Source: Sipunculus nudus (Eukaryota > Annelida > Sipuncula > Golfingiida > Sipunculidae). Taken from it: DNA of 64,000 nt. The stretch covers positions 20,021,019 to 20,085,018 of the forward strand of contig CM049306.1 of assembly GCA_026874595.1 (NCBI GenBank), given 5' to 3'. Both the position numbers and the translations under genes were made by a program. Shown piece after piece: positions 59,301 through 64,000 of the stretch (position 1 is the first letter of the stretch; each line of letters opens with the position of its first letter). The notes under the pieces are model-generated. The model was not told where the DNA came from, did no database searches, and saw nothing but the letters and a program-made list of their open reading frames with translations.

Positions 59301-60389
59301 GAAACTATCACACAAGGCAGGTGAAGCTCTGTGGCTGACTATTCAGTGTTTCGCGAAGGCTCCATTTTCGCAAATTCACAATGCAAAAGTCCTATACAAG
59401 AGTATAACCATATATAATGTGAATTACTTATATCAAATATTATGTGCACACAATCTTATTAACAAATATTTTTTTGTTAATAGCAGACAATTGGAAAGAT
59501 TTGATATCAATTGAAATATCAGTTTCTTAACATACAGGATCTATTATTATTCATTATGTCAACCTTTTACTTCTCAACTTTACCCTCGACGATGGGGATT
59601 CTTATTTACGAAGGGTTTATTTTCGCGATAATTCCCCTTTCGCGAACAAAAAATATATTCTTGTTTAAATACGAAAACACATGAACATTGGCCTTGTATC
59701 AGTAGGGTAGGGACATTATCTATATTTATGTATTCACATTGCCTTTCTGTAAATTTGTAGGCTCGTTCCTTAGGGGGTCTGAAGCCTGAGTTCACGTGGT
59801 TATTCGTGACGCATAACATGACAGAGGAACGCTGGTCGCCCGTCCTTCAACCATGGGAGAAGGTGTTATTACTGAATGTGGGATACCCGTTCGAATTATG
59901 TTACTTACAAGATCTGCAGGTGAGCTATAAAGGAAGCGGATTGATAAAGGCCCACTGCCACCGCTTTGTAACACGGCGTTTTATATATATATATATAAAT
60001 GTTGCGAGTTTCACTAAAATCAAAAGTAAAGATAGAAAACCATTACAATCTATCTCGTTATCGGATGAACTTGAATGAAAATTGGTCAAAATAAAGAATT
60101 TGGGAACTTGCTTATATAGCAAGAGAATATTGTAATTTTGTAAGTACACTTATCAAGGAATGGAGTTATATATAATTATAATTATAATGTATTTGAGTTT
60201 ACAAAATACGTTTTGTAGGATTTAGAAGAAAATGTGGAGTTGCCAGTCTGGCGATTGAATTCAGGATCCATTAGGTTGGAACGGGTGGGCTTCTGGAACG
60301 GAAGTTCCGGCAGTCTAGAGCTGACGTCACCAGACTTGTGGTTGGTCAGACACTTCTACAACCGAGAGCTAAATATCGTCACCACACAC
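38194..60389 (+). CDS. Ionotropic glutamate receptor-like protein, N-terminal part (6 exons, 3' end missing)
   Basis: Exons 38194-38323, 54877-55002, 55654-55887, 59023-59201, 59761-59919, 60219-60389 join in phase (1,1,1,0,0,0) to 333 codons. A signal peptide (residues 1 to about 25) is followed by an extracellular region with four N-glycosylation sequons (NLS, NDT, NMT, NGS) that fits the amino-terminal domain of glutamate receptors. It ends with RVGFWNGSSGS and NRELNIVTTH, which correspond to the domain junction (V-G-x-W, then N-R-x-L-x-V-T-T) where the S1 ligand-binding lobe begins. Pore, S2 and tail must lie right of the window. Subtype (kainate-, NMDA- or IR-like) cannot be told. Missing exons in the long introns are possible, since the domain is a little short. 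Confidence 0.7.
38324..39208. other. Start of the 16.5-kb intron, with CG-rich short repeats
   Basis: Several related CCTTTTC(C/A)ATG...GAAACGCG blocks (38868, 38927, 39037) in an otherwise AT-rich intron. They may be the ends of an unidentified MITE, with a partner near 39395-39430 (GCGCGCGTTTCCGCGG). I could not define its borders. Confidence 0.35.
39209..39232 (+). repeat. C24 homopolymer run
   Basis: Twenty-four cytosines preceded by CT and followed by GGACCGC, the longest homopolymer in the window. Confidence 0.9.
39433..42181. other. Intron sequence, otherwise featureless
   Basis: Apart from the LINE-like remnant at 40440-40600, I see no exon, array or inverted-repeat element that I can support. 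Confidence 0.45.
40440..40600 (-). pseudogene. Possible non-LTR retrotransposon (LINE) C-terminal remnant
   Basis: On the minus strand, short frames read a DAFSVA-type stretch and then PKMWSGLPECLR. Together they resemble the AFSVAxPRLWNSLPxxLR end of many LINE reverse transcriptases. A frame break lies between them and nothing else of the element is recognisable, so confidence is low. Confidence 0.35.
42182..43553. mobile_element. pogo/Tigger-like non-autonomous element (1372 bp)
   Basis: The left end CAATGGAACCTCTCCCAGTG and right end (reverse complement) CAGTCGAACCTTTATAATAT share the CAGTSGAACCT pattern of pogo/Tigger inverted ends. TA lies on both sides (42180-42181, 43554-43555). Subterminal GTGGGCACCT motifs repeat in both arms. 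The interior is AT-rich with a (TA)10 run at 43223-43242 and no transposase. Confidence 0.65.
43770..45165 (+). repeat. R3 long repeat, copy B (uninterrupted)
   Basis: The head at about 43775 (TTTTTTAGCGAACC..., then GTCTGTCGGCCGTCGTC and GGTTAACCC) parallels the R1 head (TTTTTAGC..., GTCTGGCCGTCC, GTTAAC). Internal units follow with GTTGCACCACC or GTGGCACCACC sites (44238, 44387, 44693). From 44150 it is collinear with copy A. It lies in the 16.5-kb intron of the receptor gene. Confidence 0.7.
45166..47890. other. Intron sequence without supported features
   Basis: AT-rich. A less AT-rich patch at 46735-46930 has a 63-codon minus-strand frame but no recognisable protein and no clear splice signals. 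Confidence 0.45.
47893..48105. repeat. GGATCC-ended short element with G12 and C13 runs
   Basis: AGCGGATCC (47903-47911) on the left and CCTGGATCCAAACGCT on the right form imperfect inverted ends. Inside, G12 (47918-47929) and C13 (47946-47958) are themselves inverted, so the left part can fold into a G:C stem. Likely the same family as 49476-49968. Confidence 0.45.
48106..49475. other. Intron sequence without supported features
   Basis: AT-rich, with an A-run at about 48463-48479. No gene or repeat border that I can support. Confidence 0.45.
49476..49968. mobile_element. MITE-like element with GGGGCGGATCC ends, nested
   Basis: The outer left end GTACCAGGGGCGGATCC and right end (reverse complement) GTACCAGGGACGGATTC match at 15 of 17 positions. 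A second inverted end, CCTGGATCCGCCTCT, lies inside at 49647-49661 and could define a 181-bp inner element (49481-49661). The remainder holds a (TG)13 run (49679-49704) and an R6 repeat copy. Confidence 0.55.
50275..50438 (+). repeat. R6-related segment ending in a G23 run
   Basis: TTTGTCTGTGTATACGTGTTTG and GGAATGAATTTCGCTTAATTTTTGG resemble the R6 block order. It ends TTGGTGGTGGC and then 23 Gs (50416-50438), the same GTGGC-G(n) join as at 16362-16388. Confidence 0.5.
50439..53815. other. Intron sequence without supported features
   Basis: AT-rich. Open frames at 51550-51759 and 52772-53071 lack family resemblance, and their start codons and flanks do not look like exons of the receptor gene. 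Confidence 0.45.
53816..53832 (+). repeat. C17 run beside a CAC/ACC-rich stretch
   Basis: Seventeen cytosines followed by TCCCGCC and a CACACACCACCACCACC tract. Confidence 0.9.
54320..54440 (+). repeat. Truncated tRNA-derived SINE
   Basis: A perfect B box GGTTCGAGTCC at 54346-54356 with a plausible T-arm follows a partial anticodon arm (CCTGTGCCTGCAAGG). The A-box half is missing. A G17 run follows at 54537-54553. Confidence 0.45.
54537..54553 (+). repeat. G17 run
   Basis: Seventeen guanines about 320 bp upstream of receptor exon 2. It is not in the coding sequence. Confidence 0.9.
54877..55002 (+). CDS. Glutamate receptor-like exon 2
   Basis: Residues 44-86. Acceptor TCTCTTTCAG, donor AG|GTATGT in phase 1. 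SLTLYVADGPPLVNLSSYY includes a glycosylation sequon and a beta-strand-like start of the amino-terminal domain. It is GC-richer than the flanking introns, as for the other exons of this gene. Confidence 0.72.
55654..55887 (+). CDS. Glutamate receptor-like exon 3
   Basis: Residues 86-164. Acceptor TTATATTACAG, donor ACAG|GTAAGT in phase 1. It has two cysteines, a very basic KRRR patch and a helix-strand-like stretch ATDALLHHEGVQVLAILYT that fits the first lobe of a periplasmic-binding-like fold. Confidence 0.75.
55888..58545. other. Intron between receptor exons 3 and 4
   Basis: Mostly AT-rich with a short TA run near 57206-57220. No exon-like segment with fitting phase was seen, although one cannot be ruled out. 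Confidence 0.4.
58546..58738. mobile_element. Short pogo/Tigger-like MITE, same family as 42182-43553
   Basis: The left end CACAGTGAAACCTCTCC and the right end (reverse complement) CACAGGGAACATCTATAA share the GTGGGCAYCT and AAGGGTGCCCA subterminal motifs of the longer copy. At 193 bp it is an internally deleted version. A TA duplication is not preserved. Confidence 0.55.
59023..59201 (+). CDS. Glutamate receptor-like exon 4
   Basis: Residues 164-223. The acceptor GGACAG is weakly preceded by pyrimidines; donor AAG|GTAGGT in phase 0. It contains the sequon NDT (196-198) in a SINDTWWGILETVNTYL stretch and a long helix ending SLLTK. Confidence 0.75.
59345..59660 (+). repeat. Dispersed repeat R5, copy 2
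   Basis: Collinear blocks with 24405-24720 (see that entry), in the same orientation, inside the intron between receptor exons 4 and 5. Confidence 0.6.
59761..59919 (+). CDS. Glutamate receptor-like exon 5
   Basis: Residues 224-276. Acceptor TTTGTAG, donor CAG|GTGAGC in phase 0. EFTWLFVTHNMTEE and KVLLLNVGYP are the alternating strand/loop pieces expected in the second lobe, with a sequon (NMT) and one cysteine. Confidence 0.77.
60219..60389 (+). CDS. Glutamate receptor-like exon 6, end of amino-terminal domain
   Basis: Residues 277-333. Acceptor TTTTGTAG, donor CAC|GTAAGA in phase 0. It holds the most diagnostic part: RLERVGFWNGSSGSLEL, then FYNRELNIVTTH, the boundary into S1 in iGluRs. 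The next exon is not within the remaining 3.6 kb. Confidence 0.8.
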
Positions 60390-60661
60390 GTAAGAAAAGA
60401 CCTTTTCCACGTCATTAGCGACATATGTTTGCAAATGGCTGACAGTTAATGTTCGGGTCAGTTAAGAAAGCTCGTTTTTGTTGCATTTGATATAATAAAA
60501 GTAAAAGAAAGCTTTCTCTGTATCAGCAGCGAGGTTATTGCCAGATTCTTTTGCATTGTAACAAAATCCACCATGCTCCATAACGTGACCCGAACCCAGC
60601 AGACGAACGTTACGTGCATTATCATTTGAAAATACAGGAACTGTAGGCATTATTTATAATT

Positions 60662-60686
60662 TTTATATAATATAATATAATATAAG
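60662..60686. repeat. (ATATA)n microsatellite
   Basis: Five-base ATATA/TATAA repeats over about 25 bp. Confidence 0.8.
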
Positions 60687-60689
60687 AGC

Positions 60690-61434
60690 CTACGGCAGGC
60701 GTCGATTGACTAACCTAGTCACTATATGGTGAAAGAGTGGTTACGGATAAACACTCGCTTAATATCGAATTTGCGTTGAAGCCGAAATATTTGGAGAGCC
60801 GAAAAAGATGTGTGATTAGGTTTGGTTAAATTATGATGCTAATGTGACCATGTATAAGGACAACAACAACAAAAAAACAATAATTGACATACGGTGACGT
60901 GACGCGCATGACTATTTCCGAGGTAAAGTGTGAAATAAAATAGCAATTAACCACCGAGTTAATACTTTAAGGTAAATGCTCCATGGTTGACCATGAAACA
61001 GGGTACTGCCGTGTTTGGACAGAAAGCGACTTTTTTCTTTGAATTTATTGTTACCCTGAATTTTTTTTTACATATCTAAACTCGTTATTCTCGATGTGAA
61101 TCATGCCGATGATTGATTGATTATGCCTTTGCATGATACACTTGATACAGATGTTTCAATGAACTCATTGATATTATCAATGTAACATTTCTAACGAACT
61201 TCGTCGTGATATTTTCAATGGAAAATAAACCCATTTGACGTGACAGGGGTCATAATTACGGGTGCATCCAAGTACACAACAGCCGGCACACTACAGGCAA
61301 AGATTTAGTCCATTGTGTCAATCCTTTTTTTTACTGCGATAGAAATCGAGTGTCAGATTAAATACTATACATAATGTTTAACAGGAAATGGAAATGTGGT
61401 ATTAACCTTAGAACCTTAGCACAGTTTTTAGCAA
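60690..61434. other. Intron sequence without supported features
   Basis: No exon or repeat border that I can support. Confidence 0.45.
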
Positions 61435-62729
61435 AGCTGACTGAAAGTCACCTGAGCTATAGCGATCACTGTTTGTCCATCGTCCGTCCGTCCATTTTCT
61501 GTTAACAGGTCATTAATCGTAACCGCTGGACCTCGAGTCTTCTAACTTAAAATCCAGGGAGGTTCATGATAAATCTCCTTGGAAACCTGAAATTAGGTCT
61601 CTGTTACCCATATCCTCTGAGCTATGGGGCTCATAAAATAAATAATTAAAAACTTGATACAAAAGTTTCAGTATCTGATCAACTTATGCATTGATCAGCA
61701 TGATTTTTTTTCATGCGTATTGTTCATGGAGTGTTTCCACATTCCCTGCAGACTGGTGGCGCCACGTAGATTTTCTGAATTTTTACGCATTTTTCTCTAT
61801 TTTTGAAGATTTCTAAAATGCAGTCGTCCATTAACAGGGCACAAATCGTAACCATTGGACCTAGAATCTTCTAACTTGACATCCCGGGAGGTCCATGAAT
61901 TATATCGTTGGAAACCTGAAATTAGCTCTCTGTTACCCATATCCTCTGAGCTATTGGGCTCAAAATTACCCCCGGAATAATTTAAAAATTGATACAAAAG
62001 CTCCAGTATCTGAATAACGGATGCATTGATCACTATAATTTTTAGCATGCATATTGATCATAGTGTTTCATCATTTCCTGCAGACTGGTGGCGCAACCTC
62101 GATTTTGCGAATTTTTACGCATTTTCTCTCTATTTTTGAGACCTTCACAGATGCCGTCGTCCGATAACAGGGCACAAATCGTAACCATTGCACCAAGAAT
62201 CTGCTAACTTGACATTCCGGGAGGTCCCTGAAAAATCTCCTTGGAATCCTGAAATAAGGTCTCTTATCTATATCCTTAAAGCTATGGGGCTCTTAAGTAG
62301 CCCAAAAAATAATTAAAAACATGATACAAAAGCTCCAGTATCTGATCAACTTTTGCATTGATCAGCATGTTTTTTTTCATGCGTATTGATCATTGAGTGT
62401 TTCATCATTCCCTGTAGACTGGTGGCGCCACCTAGATTTTCCGAATTTTTACGCATTTTTCTCTATTTTTGAGGACTTCAAAGATGTGGTCGTCAATTAA
62501 AAGGGCTAAAATCGTAACTATGGACCTAGAATCTTTCAACTTGAAATCCCGGGAGTTCCATGATATATATCCTTGGAAACCTGAAATTATGTCTCTGTTA
62601 CCCATATCCTCCGAGCTATGCTTCAGTTGAATGGGGATACCACCTACTATATTTGGCTTTCAGATGATAAAATTTCTTTGTGAATGTCTTCCTAGTCAGC
62701 TGAACGTCATGATCCATTGGTCATTTGTT
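61435..62729 (+). mobile_element. R1 element copy 3 (most complete)
   Basis: The head TTTTTAGCAAAGCTGACT with AGTCACCTGAGCT forms the 5' hairpin. Units begin near 61509, 61839, 62172 and 62505 (period 330-333 bp), each with ATCGTAAC, CCCATATCC and GACTGGTGGCGC blocks. The tail has AGTCAGCTGAAC (62694-62705), CCATTGG and CATTTGTT. It is the best reference copy in the window because it is uninterrupted. No coding capacity. Confidence 0.7.
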
Positions 62730-64000
62730 TGTCTTTCTCTTTTTACTTCTAGTCTCAGAAGTCTCAGAATTGTACTTTTTCTTTATTTTGCAAAAAATAG
62801 GTTTCATCATTGACATCACAGTTATAAAATTACAAAAAGAGAAATTACAAGAAAACACAGTGATATTATAAAATACAATAATAATGCAATAATATGAGTA
62901 CATTTTTACTTTGAACATACGAGTAACATATTAATCTGTCAAGGTTGATTTAGTTTTAGAATTTTCATGACTATTGGATATTACAAAAATCAAATTCCAT
63001 GATTAAGGATTTGTATCTCCAAGGTAAATCTTTAAAAATATAAAATTCTATATAAAGAAAAGATGGTGCTTCTCAGTTCATGTATTTCTCTCAATATGTT
63101 TAAAACTATACATTCAAATATTTCTCGAATTGATAAGTTTGTCTCACATAACGTCACAGTTCGAATGGTCAAATCAATACACACATTGTAGTTTCACTAT
63201 TTCATACATTTATTCACATAATTTAAAAAGAAAATCACATATTAGATACACGCTCATGAAGCCGAAAGGGTCACCGCCTGGCTGTGGAGAGTAAATTGTT
63301 TGAGTCGTTAAATATTTTATTATATCACTTCTTATTTAGTATGATTTGAGCAATTGGTTTCCATTTTATTTCGTGTAAAGTAATGTTGTGCTTTTTCCCC
63401 CGCCACTTTGCATTCAAGATATTCAAATCTTGTCAATTCTATCACATACTGATCCAATGAAAGAGGTGCCAGATTAGTCGTATTATTAAAGACCATAATC
63501 TTGTAGACCTACATCGACATATTTACAAGGGCAGTACGCAGTGTGTTTGGTTTGTATTTACTGTTTTCCGAGCTTACTGAAGTTATTGGACCCGGACACG
63601 GCAGACAAAGATTAAGCAGAGTGCACATGCACCTAAAAATGAACAAACATTAATTTTCTACCGTTAAGTAAGTGCAAACAGGTGCGTCGATGGACCTGAA
63701 AGTAACAAATCCTAACTTGTAAGTTTCATTGTCACAGCTGCCTTCGATCAGTCAGGTCAATGCGCGGTGTTGATTTCACTTCACATGACCTAAGGTCAAT
63801 GTCACTGCATATTCTTGGTCAAGGCATGATTAGATAAATTATATTGATGCTTTTACATCAAGTCAAACCAAACACTAGCCAAGCCAACCCTAAAGGGCCT
63901 AATATATCAAGAGACAATTTTGTTTCATGCACTAAACAATTTGACAATTTGATGGGATCAAACCGTGATTTCGCAAAAAGTAATACCCGTTTTTGGCTGG
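62730..64000. other. Intron sequence to the right edge
   Basis: AT-rich, with no further receptor exon and no recognisable repeat. Confidence 0.45.

Noticed and set aside
1-64000. CRISPR arrays, bacterial operons or prophage
   Set aside because: The window has introns, splice sites and eukaryotic repeat families; regularly spaced units seen here are about 39 bp or about 330 bp direct repeats without unique spacers.

Overview
This is eukaryotic, AT-rich, intron-rich DNA. The very high load of short interspersed repeats with internal tandem arrays, together with the gene types, suggests a marine invertebrate, most likely a bivalve mollusc. That assignment is inference. Almost all supported coding sequence is short exons with good splice sites, not long open frames.

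Region 1 (1-27.5 kb, + strand) holds the 3' part of a VWA and Cache domain protein of the alpha2delta/CACHD1 type. I reconstruct 21 exons whose reading phases join without a break (3240 nt, 1079 residues plus stop). The order is VWA with an intact metal site, two Cache regions, a cysteine-rich juxtamembrane stretch, one membrane helix and a short tail. The 5' end of the gene lies left of the window. Its introns carry a broken retrotransposon gag, tRNA-derived SINEs, MITEs and two nested repeat elements.

Region 2 (27.5-38.1 kb) is intergenic. It contains a broken Helitron (Rep/helicase fragments) that runs into the 3' tail of a dispersed repeat, and one copy (A) of a long duplicated repeat that has been hit by two smaller transposons.

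Region 3 (38.2 kb to the right edge, + strand) is the 5' part of a second gene. A signal-peptide exon and, after a 16.5-kb intron, five exons encode what looks like the amino-terminal domain of an ionotropic glutamate receptor, ending at the start of the S1 ligand-binding segment. The 16.5-kb intron holds the second copy (B) of the long repeat, a pogo/Tigger-like element and a LINE remnant.

The most interesting signal is in the repeats. Two families (R1, R2) share one design: a 27-31 nt hairpin head at the 5' end, internal units of about 325-340 bp each bearing a GGTGGCGCCACC-type palindrome, and a 3' tail carrying the reverse complement of the first hairpin arm. R2 is inserted inside R1 with no target duplication. 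A Helitron helicase relic is bracketed by an R2-type head and an R1-type tail. This suggests non-autonomous rolling-circle (Helitron/Helentron-like) elements whose helicase partner is partly preserved here.
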